Below, piece after piece: positions 25,012 through 33,121 of a stretch of 64,000 nucleotides of DNA. The stretch covers positions 186,001 to 250,000 of the forward strand of contig NZ_JMFO01000003.1 of NCBI RefSeq assembly GCF_000714715.1. Direction: 5' to 3'. The notes beneath the pieces were generated by a model, which saw only the letters and a program-made list of their open reading frames with translations, did no database searches and was not told the DNA's origin. Position 1 is the stretch's first letter. Every line of letters begins with the position of its first letter. A program made the translations under genes and the position numbers. Origin of the DNA: Candidatus Magnetobacterium casense. Lineage in GTDB: Bacteria; Nitrospirota; Thermodesulfovibrionia; Thermodesulfovibrionales; Magnetobacteriaceae.

Positions 25012-26005
25012 GGTATCCGGCTTTGATCCGTATTTCTATCTCCAATGGCATATAAACAGCCAGTGCAACCTCAGTTGCGCCCACTGCTATGTGCAACAGC
25101 GCAGGGCCGAACCGGACGAAACCAATCTGTTTCTGATCCTTGCCAAGTATAAGGACTTTCTCAGACAGAAGGGCATAAAGGGGCGGATTCAGTTCTCCGG
25201 AGGAGAGCCGTTTCTGTCGAAGTCACTGATGCCGCTGTTGCTTCAGGCAAGGAAAGACGGCATCCCAACGCGAGTGCTCTCAAACGGGACACTGATAACC
25301 GCAGATGTCGCCTCCGCCCTGCAACGGACGGGGTGTCGCACCGTCCAGATATCCATCGATGGCGACGCCTCCGTGCACAATGAACTCAGAGGCAGCAACA
25401 ACGCCTTTGAGCGTGCAACTGAAGGTGCCATCCACCTGCGAAACAATAACGTCCCCGTCACCTTTATGATGACCGTCTCACGGCACAACCACCTGAGTCT
25501 CAAGTCCGTCTGGGACGTTTCACGGCAATATGCCGACAGGTTTTCCTTCTCGCGGCTTGTCCCCATTGGTGTAGGCAGCCGGATGAGTGACGACGTCCTG
25601 ACAGTGAAAGAGACCAGGCGTCTGTTTGAGACGTTTCATGAGCTGAAGCCGGACGACACAAATCCCGTATCCAAGCCCATGCGTGACCCCCTGTGGCATC
25701 CCTACTTCAAGCGTTGTAACCTGCATCTGCTAAACGGTTGTTCGATAGGCTACAACGGCGTCTGTATTGACAGCGACGGGACGGTCTATCCGTGCAGGCG
25801 TCTGCCCATACCACTTGGAAATGTCATGACAGACGACTTGGCCGATATCTACAACTCAGATGTCCTCAACCAGCTCAGAGACAGGGATATGCTAAAGGGC
25901 AAGTGCAGAAGGTGTCCCATGCGGTGGCAATGTGGTGGCTGCCGCGCCATTGCATATGCCCTGACGGGCGATTATCTTCAGCAAGACCCGCAGTGCTTTC
26001 GGTAA
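25004..26005 (+). CDS. radical SAM/SPASM-domain maturase-like enzyme
   Basis: The product is 333 residues from GTG 25004, overlapping the previous stop by 8 bases; the longer in-frame extension to 24923 merely re-reads the Cys/Gly tail and was not used. The radical SAM cluster CNLSCAHC has Cys21, Cys25 and Cys28. FSGGEPFL follows. The C-terminal SPASM-type region has CSIGYNGVCIDSDG, YPCRR and CRRCPMRWQCGGC, able to hold auxiliary iron-sulfur clusters. Such enzymes modify peptides or proteins, forming thioethers or other cross-links. The tight coupling points to the CxxC tail of the upstream membrane protein as its target. Confidence 0.88.
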   Translation: MIRVSGFDPYFYLQWHINSQCNLSCAHCYVQQRRAEPDETNLFLILAKYKDFLRQKGIKGRIQFSGGEPFLSKSLMPLLLQARKDGIPTRVLSNGTLITADVASALQRTGCRTVQISIDGDASVHNELRGSNNAFERATEGAIHLRNNNVPVTFMMTVSRHNHLSLKSVWDVSRQYADRFSFSRLVPIGVGSRMSDDVLTVKETRRLFETFHELKPDDTNPVSKPMRDPLWHPYFKRCNLHLLNGCSIGYNGVCIDSDGTVYPCRRLPIPLGNVMTDDLADIYNSDVLNQLRDRDMLKGKCRRCPMRWQCGGCRAIAYALTGDYLQQDPQCFR

Positions 26006-26023
26006 AAGAGTTCCCATAAGCAC

Positions 26024-26947
26024 ATGAATCACGGGATGGTAAAACCAAAGAGACAAAGCTCACCCCTTAACCCTGGCGATATCATTGGTATAGTTTCGCC
26101 TTCTGATCCGCTTTGTTATTGCGATGATCTACGCAGGGGGATCGAGTACCTGGAGCGTCTTGGGTTTCGCACGGAGGTGGGCAGATACATCGGCTCACCC
26201 GTACCTGGGGAAAGGGCGGAGGATATAAACGACTTTTTCGGCAGGGGCGATATCAGGGCGATATTTTCAACGCAGGGTGGCAACAGCGCCGAAGAGGTCT
26301 TGCCGCATTGTGACATGGACGTCATACGGGCAAATCCCAAGATTTTTATGGGACTCAGTGATGTGACGGTGTTTTTAAATGCCATACATCACAGGACGGG
26401 GCTTGTCACCTACCATGGCAACAACGTGCGTCTTGGCGTCAACGCAGAATTGGACGCCTATGACAGGCATGAGCTTATTGACAGGCTCTGCCTTGGCAAG
26501 GCGGGCGATGTGAGACCACGCAGGGGACGCACTGCCATACGCGCCGGGGTGGGTAGGGGGAGGTTGCTTGGGGGCAATCTGAGGTGTCTTTTGAAGTTGA
26601 CCGGTACGGAGTTTTGGCCGGACTTTACCGATTCGATCCTGTTTATCGAGTCCTATCGCATTACGCCGGAGAGCTGTCTGAGGTACTTTGAGGTACTCCG
26701 GCATATGGGGGTTTTTGAGGGTGTGAGGGGGGTGCTTGTGGGATTTAACTACAGTATGCAGGTAGCGCATCCTGAGATGCGGCAGATGGAGAGACTGTTG
26801 GCCGAGTTTACGGATGGTTATGACTTTCCGATCCTGAAGGTTGAGGACTTTGGCCACTTTTGCCCGAACACTGTCTTGCCCGTAGGCTCTGTGGTCGAGG
26901 TGGACGCTAATGCAGGACGTATTACCATAATCCCCGATAGCGTTTAA
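26024..26947 (+). CDS. S66-family LD-carboxypeptidase / MccF-like
   Basis: The product is 307 residues. The fold signature is PGDIIGIVSPSDP at the start, AIFSTQGGNSAEEVLPH (about 86-102), the nucleophile Ser in GLSDVT (about 116), a Glu in LFIESY and a His in FGHFCPNTVLPVG near the end, giving the S66 Ser-Glu-His set. The family cleaves the LD bond of murein tetrapeptides during recycling, or inactivates microcin C-type peptides. It follows the radical SAM gene by 18 bases, so an immunity or peptide-trimming role is possible but speculative. No signal peptide. Confidence 0.85.
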   Translation: MNHGMVKPKRQSSPLNPGDIIGIVSPSDPLCYCDDLRRGIEYLERLGFRTEVGRYIGSPVPGERAEDINDFFGRGDIRAIFSTQGGNSAEEVLPHCDMDVIRANPKIFMGLSDVTVFLNAIHHRTGLVTYHGNNVRLGVNAELDAYDRHELIDRLCLGKAGDVRPRRGRTAIRAGVGRGRLLGGNLRCLLKLTGTEFWPDFTDSILFIESYRITPESCLRYFEVLRHMGVFEGVRGVLVGFNYSMQVAHPEMRQMERLLAEFTDGYDFPILKVEDFGHFCPNTVLPVGSVVEVDANAGRITIIPDSV

Positions 26948-27126
26948 TGTTTTGCATATGAACCAGATAGTTCATGCTTCAATTTTTCAGGGTTTCCTTG
27001 CCCACGAAAGGGATCACGATTAATTTCCTTGATTAGATTGATAATCTTTAGAGTCATTTTCCTGTCTTTTTCTACCCACCAGCCTAAGTCTTCAAAGACA
27101 TGTGGGTCAAACTCCAAGCTTCTCAC
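26944..27126 (-). pseudogene. truncated YoeB/Txe-type toxin
   Basis: The 60 residues match the N-terminal two thirds of YoeB-type mRNA interferases (FEDLGWWVEKDRK, INRDPFRGQGNPEKLKHELSG). Normal YoeB continues for about 24 more residues (WSRRI..HR..Y and a final HY) that include the catalytic residues; here it stops at SYAKH. The stop overlaps the 3' end of the convergent S66 gene. It is therefore probably an inactive toxin remnant. Its start overlaps the antitoxin gene by 20 bases. Confidence 0.7.
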
Positions 27127-27316
27127 GAACTACCTCAAAGGCAATACCATCACTACGCCCTTTTGCCTCTAAAAGTCTTTTCCTCATTGTTTTGCTCTTA
27201 AGAAGATAGGTCGTCTCTTTCTCCGACTCAATTTCCAACCACAAGTCAATGGGAACTATAACCCCTGTCACTTTTCCGGTTTCGTCAGAGATATATTGTA
27301 TGCCTGTTTGATTCAT
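27107..27316 (-). CDS. Phd/YefM-like antitoxin
   Basis: The product is 69 residues. The N-terminal part (QYISDETGKVTGVIVPIDLW, about 7-26) is the type seen in short antitoxins of the Phd/YefM superfamily paired with YoeB/RelE toxins, followed by a charged helical toxin-binding tail. It should bind DNA at its own promoter and the toxin. The toxin next door is truncated, so the antitoxin may persist as an orphan regulator. Promoter candidate at 27367-27396. Confidence 0.65.
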   Translation of the reverse strand: MNQTGIQYISDETGKVTGVIVPIDLWLEIESEKETTYLLKSKTMRKRLLEAKGRSDGIAFEVVREKLGV

Positions 27317-27366
27317 ATAAGCTCCTTCAATGACCTATTGCCCAGTTAAAAAAACTTCATGCTTTT

Positions 27367-27396
27367 TTTATACCATATCAATATCGTCTATAGCAA
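27367..27396 (-). promoter_or_regulatory. candidate promoter of the antitoxin gene
   Basis: Minus strand: TTGCTA (27391-27396), 18-base spacer, TATAAA (27367-27372) preceded by TGG, an extended -10. It lies 50 bases before the antitoxin start. Confidence 0.4.
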
Positions 27397-27418
27397 GATA
27401 TGCAAACCTGTTGCTTCT

Positions 27419-27427
27419 TGGTATAAT
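27419..27427 (+). promoter_or_regulatory. candidate extended -10 promoter of the GNAT gene
   Basis: TGGTATAAT (27419-27427) is a perfect extended -10 element 38 bases before the GNAT start. No good -35 is visible, which is normal for extended -10 promoters. Confidence 0.45.
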
Positions 27428-27464
27428 ATATATATAGAAGAATTCTATGTTGGAGGGTTGGGTT

Positions 27465-28010
27465 ATGATAGACAAGTTTAACGAGTTAATCGCTTTAGCC
27501 AATTCAAAGACATTTCTGAACAAGAAAAACGAGCCGTTTTGTATACGTCCTTTTGATAAAACCATGCACGAGGCCTTAATTGAGACATACCTCGCCTACG
27601 AGCCAAAAAACTCCTTTAACGGACTTCCGCCCATTGCAGAGTCGGCCTGCATCCAGTGGGTCAATGACATGGTCCGTAGTGGATTGAATGTGCTCGCCTT
27701 TTCCGTGGATAACACCATATTGGGTCACGCCGCGCTGTTTACCGTAAGCACGAAGTTGAGTGAGTTTTTTGTTGCGGTTTCGTCCATGTACCAAAACATC
27801 GGCATCGGTACGCAACTGACCAGGTCGGTTATCGATGTCTCAAACGACCTCGGGTTTGATAAGATATGGCTGTCAGTGGCATCATCAAATCTGAGGGCAA
27901 TGCACGTGTACCTCAAGTGCGGCTTTGATTACATATCCAAGGGATGCTTTGATGACATGGAAATGATCCTGGACCTCGATTGCTACCGTAAAAAGACATC
28001 GCAGAGATAA
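27465..28010 (+). CDS. GNAT-family N-acetyltransferase
   Basis: The product is 181 residues from ATG 27465, chosen because GGAGG ends 8 bases upstream; the ATG at 27447 would place this site inside the gene. The acetyl-CoA site appears as FVAVSSMYQNIGIGTQLTRS (V-x-x-x-x-Q-x-x-G-I-G pattern) and the fold ends with NLRAMHVYLKCGF. It transfers an acetyl group from acetyl-CoA to an amine; the substrate is unknown. It stands alone between the toxin-antitoxin remnant and the USP operon. Confidence 0.85.
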   Translation: MIDKFNELIALANSKTFLNKKNEPFCIRPFDKTMHEALIETYLAYEPKNSFNGLPPIAESACIQWVNDMVRSGLNVLAFSVDNTILGHAALFTVSTKLSEFFVAVSSMYQNIGIGTQLTRSVIDVSNDLGFDKIWLSVASSNLRAMHVYLKCGFDYISKGCFDDMEMILDLDCYRKKTSQR

Positions 28011-28021
28011 GGTCTCATGTT

Positions 28022-28082
28022 TTGGGGTGGGGCACAATTTTCCCGCAGCGGGGGGCGAGCCGCCCCTTTCTTTCTTTCTCTT
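28022..28082 (-). repeat. GC-rich dispersed repeat, copy 4 (degenerate)
   Basis: In minus orientation it starts AGAAAGAAAGAAAGGGGCGGCTCGCCCC and goes on to GCGGGAAAATTGTGCCCCACCCC. It follows the 3' end of the USP gene on the same strand, as with the other copies. Confidence 0.55.
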
Positions 28083-28129
28083 TGCTATAATCTGGAGCTG
28101 CCACCCTTGCCGGCCACCCTTATTGTTAT

Positions 28130-28621
28130 TTATTCGACGACCCAGACTGCACAGTTTTTACACTTGTGTATGAGGTTGTTTGTGGTGCTGCCAAGTATGA
28201 ACTCTTCTTTTTTGGATATCCCGCGCCTGCCAACCACGATGATGCAGGCGCCACTGTTGAGCTGCTCCCTGATGATGCTCTCCGTGATGGTTGACTGCTT
28301 ACTCATTACTACACTGGTAGACAGGGCGTCATCGGCAAATCCGGCCTCTGCCAGCATGTTGCGGTAGCCCTGTAGCATCTTCTGCTTTTCTTCAACGAGG
28401 AACTTGACCCATTCCCTGGACTCTTCCTCAGAGACAAAGGCATCGTCTTCAAGCAGCACGGCAATGTGGCATATGTGTACGCTAAAGCCCGGCAACCCTC
28501 CAAGCAGTTCGCCCACAAAGCGTACTGCACGCCGTGAGTGCTCGTTGTCATCCACGGCTATGAGGAGCCGTCTGGCCTTGATCAATGTAAACATATCAAA
28601 TCTAACGTCTGTTTCATTCAT
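28130..28621 (-). CDS. universal stress protein (UspA family)
   Basis: The product is 163 residues, one Usp domain. The N-terminus has RRLLIAVDDNEHSRRAVRF and the end has the ATP-binding pattern VVGRRGISKKEEFILGSTT (G-x2-G-x9-G-S/T), so it is probably an ATP-binding Usp. It is the last gene of a CheY-CheC-kinase-Usp operon, 23 bases after the kinase-like gene. Role: stress or energy signalling, partner unknown. Confidence 0.88.
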   Translation of the reverse strand: MNETDVRFDMFTLIKARRLLIAVDDNEHSRRAVRFVGELLGGLPGFSVHICHIAVLLEDDAFVSEEESREWVKFLVEEKQKMLQGYRNMLAEAGFADDALSTSVVMSKQSTITESIIREQLNSGACIIVVGRRGISKKEEFILGSTTNNLIHKCKNCAVWVVE

Positions 28622-28644
28622 AGCACGCGGCTCCTTGGTCTCAC

Positions 28645-29628
28645 TTACGTGAGCTTATCTCTTGCCTCCAGGAGGTCCTCCAGGAACTCCGCAACGGTGT
28701 CATAGAAGACGTTGGCCCCGTTGGAGAAGTGCAGGAGCACCAGGTTTAATGCATCAGCAACGTAGGGATAGACCTTCCTGAGATTGACCAGGCGGTTTTG
28801 AAAGACGATGTTCATGTCATCCTCACTGAGACGTTGCAAGAGTTGCGGGTTATTTGTCTGAAGCGTTTGGACTGTGACATCGCCGCCGGCCACGACAAAG
28901 GTCAGGATGTTGCCAAGGCCAAAGAGATCATAGCCAAACCTGTTCTGCGCATTTAAAAAGGTGTAGTCAAAGTCAATCCAACGCCCCTTACCAGTGTTGC
29001 TATCCATGATAATGTGATCGCGTCTGATGTCGCCATGTTTTTCGTTGCAGCCATGCAAGAACCCGATGGCCTGTACCAAGGCAATGAACTCGTCGATGAC
29101 CTCCCGGAGATTGGTGTGATAATATTTTTCGTGTCCCTTGTTTAGTGACAGGACGTGGGCCGAAAAGTTTACCCCCCTGATGTAGTCTAGCACACGGATT
29201 ATGTTACCTGCTGAATCCTTGGCCGCAAAGCCTTGCATGAATCGCTCGTTACCGGCAACCTTGCCCAGGATACGCGCCTCCTTCTGCGGACTCCTCACAC
29301 AGTCAAAGACAATCCCGCCGATGTTGGCGTTGTATCTTTCGTGAAACACCATCTTGATTATCTTTTCGCTGCCATCGACAAGGTCTATGGCCTTTCTGAC
29401 CCAGAACTTTGGCTCATCGTCAATGCCAAAGCGCCCCTCCTTCTGGTTGTTTCGCATGAGGTATGGCCTGCCCCCCAGCAGGACGACATCGTCGTATTCG
29501 ATCCTAAAAAAGTCCGACGTATCCTCCATGAGCCTTATCCTCCGTGGCACTCGCTCATCACCCACGTAATGGGCTATCATGCGCCTGAGGTCATCCGTGT
29601 CGTAGGAGCAGGATTCGACGGATATCAT
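28645..29628 (-). CDS. protein-kinase-like / APH-fold protein
   Basis: The product is 327 residues. A kinase-type catalytic loop HGDIRRDHIIMD (about residue 200) and a metal motif WIDFDYTF (DFD in place of DFG) show an aminoglycoside-phosphotransferase/RIO-like fold. KEARILGKV and VLDYIRGVNF fit the N-lobe/hinge. The substrate may be a protein or small molecule. The gene overlaps the CheC stop by 4 bases and precedes a Usp gene, so it probably belongs to a signalling module with both. Confidence 0.75.
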   Translation of the reverse strand: MISVESCSYDTDDLRRMIAHYVGDERVPRRIRLMEDTSDFFRIEYDDVVLLGGRPYLMRNNQKEGRFGIDDEPKFWVRKAIDLVDGSEKIIKMVFHERYNANIGGIVFDCVRSPQKEARILGKVAGNERFMQGFAAKDSAGNIIRVLDYIRGVNFSAHVLSLNKGHEKYYHTNLREVIDEFIALVQAIGFLHGCNEKHGDIRRDHIIMDSNTGKGRWIDFDYTFLNAQNRFGYDLFGLGNILTFVVAGGDVTVQTLQTNNPQLLQRLSEDDMNIVFQNRLVNLRKVYPYVADALNLVLLHFSNGANVFYDTVAEFLEDLLEARDKLT

Positions 29629-30287
29629 GACCTTATAAATGTCGCCAAGATGCGTTGCAGTTCCTTTCGTAGGATTGCCATTGCCTCCCTGGAGAAAAGC
29701 AGTACCACATAACCTCTTAGACTAGAGTGTCTGCGCTCGTCTTCCTCGGTCTTAAAGTCCATCATCAGAAAAAAAGCCTGTTCTTCGTCGTTACTGTTGT
29801 CAGACTTGGTTGAACGGACTATTCTGTGGGAGTTCAGGGCAAGCAGTGCTTCACAGTCGGCCTTGAGGAACTCGGCTGCTTCGAATTCAAAGTCAATGGT
29901 CATCATCTGCGTAAAGCTCGACAGAAAAGCATTCAGTATGACGTTACCCACATCAAGCAAGGTCTCTTGCTCAAGCTCCGTCAGCGATTCAAGCGGGATG
30001 TTTTCACCCAACAACGTCCTGACCAGCTCAAGGCCCTTGCCCCCGGGGAAGATTAACAGCGCCGTCCCCTCCAGTTCACCCAGAAAATTCTGCCGTACTG
30101 CAACGAGCTTACCCTCGTCCTGATGGTTGACCAACGCTATGGCCTGCTGATGCGTCACTACGGCGAGCTGCGGCAGGGACAGGAATATCTCCTTTTTAAC
30201 CATCTGACTCAGCGAATCCGCCGCCATACCAAGCCCCATGTTAAAAAACTCCTTCAGTGCATCCTGTTCCATGTCGGTTAAATCCAT
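29625..30287 (-). CDS. cheC: CheC-type CheY-P phosphatase
   Basis: The product is 220 residues. The first phosphatase motif DALKEFFN fits the D/S-x3-E-x2-N pattern and is followed after exactly 22 residues by Pro (SLPQ), as in CheC. The second motif reads ETLLDVGN, with Asp for Glu, so one site may be weaker. CheC proteins dephosphorylate CheY-P. Its start is 2 bases after the CheY-like gene, so the target regulator is evident. No chemotaxis receptor or CheA lies nearby, so this may be a non-motility module. Confidence 0.85.
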   Translation of the reverse strand: MDLTDMEQDALKEFFNMGLGMAADSLSQMVKKEIFLSLPQLAVVTHQQAIALVNHQDEGKLVAVRQNFLGELEGTALLIFPGGKGLELVRTLLGENIPLESLTELEQETLLDVGNVILNAFLSSFTQMMTIDFEFEAAEFLKADCEALLALNSHRIVRSTKSDNSNDEEQAFFLMMDFKTEEDERRHSSLRGYVVLLFSREAMAILRKELQRILATFIRS

Positions 30288-30289
30288 GA

Positions 30290-30661
30290 CTACTGCCCCC
30301 CCTCAACACCGGCAAATACCCTGGCAAGGGCATCCCTGGATACCGGCTTGCGGATAAATCCAACCCCCATGGCGTCGGCCCGCTGCTGCATCTTCTCCTG
30401 GATGTTGGCCGTTACCAGGTGGATGCTCATTGTCGGGTACAGTGTCATCAATTGCGCAGAGAGCTCAATCCCGTTCATGCCGGGCATGTTAAAATCGATC
30501 AAGGCTATTGCTATTTCGCTATCCCTGACAATGGCCAGGGCTTCGTCACCATTGCCAGCCTCTGCAACCTTCCAGTGCGGATATGCTTGGACTATTATGT
30601 TTTTCATCATCATGCGTGCCAGACTGCTGTCATCCACGATTAGTACCGTCTTTTGTAACAT
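30290..30661 (-). CDS. CheY-like response regulator
   Basis: The product is 123 residues, a single receiver domain. D10-D11, phosphoacceptor Asp56 in LIDFNMPGMNG, Thr in LVTANI and Lys in FIRKPVS are all present. It is first in the operon with CheC, the kinase-like gene and Usp. No cognate histidine kinase adjoins; the kinase may be one of the orphan sensors in the window or elsewhere. Confidence 0.9.
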   Translation of the reverse strand: MLQKTVLIVDDSSLARMMMKNIIVQAYPHWKVAEAGNGDEALAIVRDSEIAIALIDFNMPGMNGIELSAQLMTLYPTMSIHLVTANIQEKMQQRADAMGVGFIRKPVSRDALARVFAGVEGGQ

Positions 30662-30787
30662 ATTATAATATTACCTCAATAAAATGATGAGCTTGCCATC
30701 TACACTTAACGCAACACCCCAACACCATCCCCAACCTACAACTGTACGAACCTCCTCCCTTGCGCATAATCATTCTTCCTACACTTT

Positions 30788-31036
30788 CTATGTCTCAGCA
30801 AACTCCTCAACAGGTACCTTTATTTCCTGCTCAACTACTTTACCATAAAAATATATGTCACGAAAATCCTTTTCGATTTTTTTTAATACCACGGCCTCAA
30901 AATATTGTTCCCCACAAAACGTACACTCCTGGCATGGCACACCGTTTACAATAAGAAATCGATCGTCGTGCTTGTATATATATTGTACTCGCTTTTCTAC
31001 AAAACTACTGTTTCCACAAAAGTTACAAATTTTCAT
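30788..31036 (-). CDS. YgiT-type zinc-finger protein (MqsA-like antitoxin)
   Basis: The product is 82 residues from ATG 31036; a start six codons upstream contains the GGGGGA ribosome site and was rejected. Two CxxC pairs (CNFC at about 4-7 and CTFC at about 37-40) give the YgiT/MqsA zinc finger with VPCQECTFCGEQYF. The C-terminal helix has no HTH domain. It overlaps the DUF4258 gene and is probably its antitoxin. Confidence 0.8.
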   Translation of the reverse strand: MKICNFCGNSSFVEKRVQYIYKHDDRFLIVNGVPCQECTFCGEQYFEAVVLKKIEKDFRDIYFYGKVVEQEIKVPVEEFAET

Positions 31037-31346
31037 CTTTATTCCCCCGTTCATAAGGAGTCCTAAACTTAGGCGGAAGAGGAATGTATACGGTTATAAT
31101 CGCTAACGCCTTTCCCCTTCGGCCACACACTATATGTATGGACTTACCCATCTCCGTAAAACCAACAACCAAACAGCTCTCGCCACGTCCTGTATCATCG
31201 TAATGTTCTAAAATTATACCTGTATTTAATGCCTCTTCAACTTCCCATACTGTGAGATTGTCAGTTTGACGTTCAATGTCAGCATGTCTTGAAAAATAAA
31301 AATCATTTTTCATAACACACTCTTTTATCCATGTAAGGTCAAGCAC
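31023..31346 (-). CDS. DUF4258-family protein, probable toxin
   Basis: The product is 107 residues. The N-terminal FYFSRHADIERQTDNLTVWEV-type segment with a conserved His (RHA) and the C-terminal IHIVCGRRGKALAIITVY fit DUF4258, a RelE-like fold usually paired with YgiT zinc-finger proteins. The C-terminal 14 residues run into the next gene's start (overlap 14 bases). A toxin-antitoxin role is inferred from pairing; no activity is proven for most members. Confidence 0.75.
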   Translation of the reverse strand: MLDLTWIKECVMKNDFYFSRHADIERQTDNLTVWEVEEALNTGIILEHYDDTGRGESCLVVGFTEMGKSIHIVCGRRGKALAIITVYIPLPPKFRTPYERGNKDENL

Positions 31347-31404
31347 TTTTTACGCTATCCTAATTATAGTTACCCCTTTCCAACTTAATCAACCAGCCCT
31401 TTAC

Positions 31405-31505
31405 GGGGTCAAGGGGACTTCTTCGTAGCCAGGGCGCCTCGCCCCTCCCCTTGCGAGGGGGTCTGAGGGGGAGCAGAGCTCCCCCTTCTTTCTTTCTTCT
31501 TCTTT
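31405..31505 (-). repeat. GC-rich dispersed repeat, copy 5 (full length)
   Basis: In minus orientation it directly follows the GH57 stop: AGAAAGAAAGAAGGGGGAGC, hairpin GGGGGAGCTCTGCTCCCCC, then CAGACCCCCTCGCAAGGGG, GGGGCGAGGCGCC and the end AAGTCCCCTTGACCCC. Three nested hairpins could terminate transcription. Confidence 0.8.
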
Positions 31506-31509
31506 TTCT

Positions 31510-33117
31510 TCAGTTTTTGCTTGAGTATATACGGAAGTCGAGGTCTTCGAATATGGAGTTTTTGTATTCGAGCCAGTTGAGGAATATCACGTCAACGTTT
31601 TTGTTATTAAAGCTCTCCAGCAGACGGTTGAAGTTGGAGATGTGTTCTTTTGTGCGCTTGACGGAATACTCGATGGCGGTTCCACGGGTTATCAGAAACG
31701 CCCAGTCACTACTCTGAGCAAGCAGAAGTTCCCTGGCCAACTGATTCAGCACCTTTGTGTTGAGCCGTTCGGTTTCGGGGTCTTCACCGGACATGTCGTA
31801 GTAGGTGTTGGCCAACTTTTGCATGGTGTCTGCCATGAAGTGCAGGTGTCTGTAAATCCAGTTGTTGTCGTCGTTGAGCCAGACCTCGTAGTAGCCGTTT
31901 TCACCCCACGAGGACGGACTGGGACATACGGTCTGATTCTTGGGATACTCCTTGAGGTACTCCGGAGCGGTTACGGGCTTGATGATGCCGTCCTTTTGCA
32001 GTTGCATCAGGACGTGATAGAGGAAGTCCGGCCCCTCAAACCACCAGTGACCATACAGCTCGGCATCATACGGGGAGACAATCAGCGGCGGTCTGTCAAT
32101 GGATGCCTTCAACATTTCGATCTGCTTGTATCTGCCAGCGCAGAAGTGCTCGGCATGAAACCTGGTCTTGTGAAACGCCGCCAGCGGGTCATAGGGGAGC
32201 TTGTCTTCGGTCTCACCGGTTATCTTGTAGTACTTGATTCCGGTAAAGACCCTGTTGCCATCGGGTGAGATGTATGGTTTGATGTAATCCATGTCCAGGT
32301 CAAAACCGATGTCACGATAGAAGTCACGATAATCGGGGTTGCCCGGATAACCGGCCTCGGCACTCCAGACCTGCCTGGATGTCTCAACGTCCCTGGCAAA
32401 GACCGCTACGCCATTTAACGTGTGGGCGGCTGAGTACACCGAGTACTTGGGTGAGGGCACGCCGTTGGCCAATCCGTGCGATTCTATGAAGAAATATTTC
32501 AGGCCGTATTTTCTGAGGATTTCATCGAGGTCCTCGTAGTACGCACACTCGGGCAACCATATGCCATCGGGCGCCTTTCCAAAGTGCTTGCTGTGACTCT
32601 GCACGGCCAGGTCTATTTGCGCCTCCACTGCACGAACGTTTGTCCGCAACAGGGGCAGGTATCCGTGGGTTGCACCACAGGTGATTACCTCCAGCCAGCC
32701 CTTTTGAGAAAAATACTTGTAGCCATTTAACACACTATAATTAAGCACGTCGGTAAAGAATGACTTCAGCTCAAGAAACCTCTTGTAGTAGAACGTGGCA
32801 ACAGGCAACAGTCCGCTGTTTGTCCTCAAGCGTCTCATCTCCTTCTGGGATAGCTCGATGAGTCTGTCGAGGTACTTAAGGAACAGGTCGGTGAGATACT
32901 CGTCGGCAAGCATTTCGGCCAGCGGCGGTGACACCGATACGGTCAGACGAAAGTCCTGATTTTCGGCCTCGAACTTCTTCATTCGCATAAGCAGCGGCAT
33001 GTACGTCTCAGAGACGGCCTCAAAGAGCCAGTGTTCCTCCAAAAAATAGTCAAACTCCGGGTGTTTTACAAATGGCAGATGTGAGTGTAAAACCGGCAAC
33101 CAATATCCCTGTACCAT
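31510..33117 (-). CDS. GH57-family 1,4-alpha-glucan branching enzyme (DUF1957)
   Basis: The product is 535 residues from ATG 33117 with AAAGGAG 8 bases upstream. N-terminal LPVLHSHLPFV, the nucleophile Glu190 in WLPECAYYED, and the acid Asp351 in YDAELYGHWWFEGP match GH57 branching enzymes. The C-terminal helical region completes the fold. It adds alpha-1,6 branches to glucan. It lies downstream of glgA and DUF4912 with gaps of 4 and 9 bases, forming a glycogen operon. A full GC-rich repeat follows the stop. Confidence 0.9.
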   Translation of the reverse strand: MVQGYWLPVLHSHLPFVKHPEFDYFLEEHWLFEAVSETYMPLLMRMKKFEAENQDFRLTVSVSPPLAEMLADEYLTDLFLKYLDRLIELSQKEMRRLRTNSGLLPVATFYYKRFLELKSFFTDVLNYSVLNGYKYFSQKGWLEVITCGATHGYLPLLRTNVRAVEAQIDLAVQSHSKHFGKAPDGIWLPECAYYEDLDEILRKYGLKYFFIESHGLANGVPSPKYSVYSAAHTLNGVAVFARDVETSRQVWSAEAGYPGNPDYRDFYRDIGFDLDMDYIKPYISPDGNRVFTGIKYYKITGETEDKLPYDPLAAFHKTRFHAEHFCAGRYKQIEMLKASIDRPPLIVSPYDAELYGHWWFEGPDFLYHVLMQLQKDGIIKPVTAPEYLKEYPKNQTVCPSPSSWGENGYYEVWLNDDNNWIYRHLHFMADTMQKLANTYYDMSGEDPETERLNTKVLNQLARELLLAQSSDWAFLITRGTAIEYSVKRTKEHISNFNRLLESFNNKNVDVIFLNWLEYKNSIFEDLDFRIYSSKN

Positions 33118-33121
33118 CGGA

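Noticed and set aside
31451-31717. Plus-strand frame across the repeat and the GH57 end
   Set aside because: Overlaps a clear gene and a repeat, no supporting signals.
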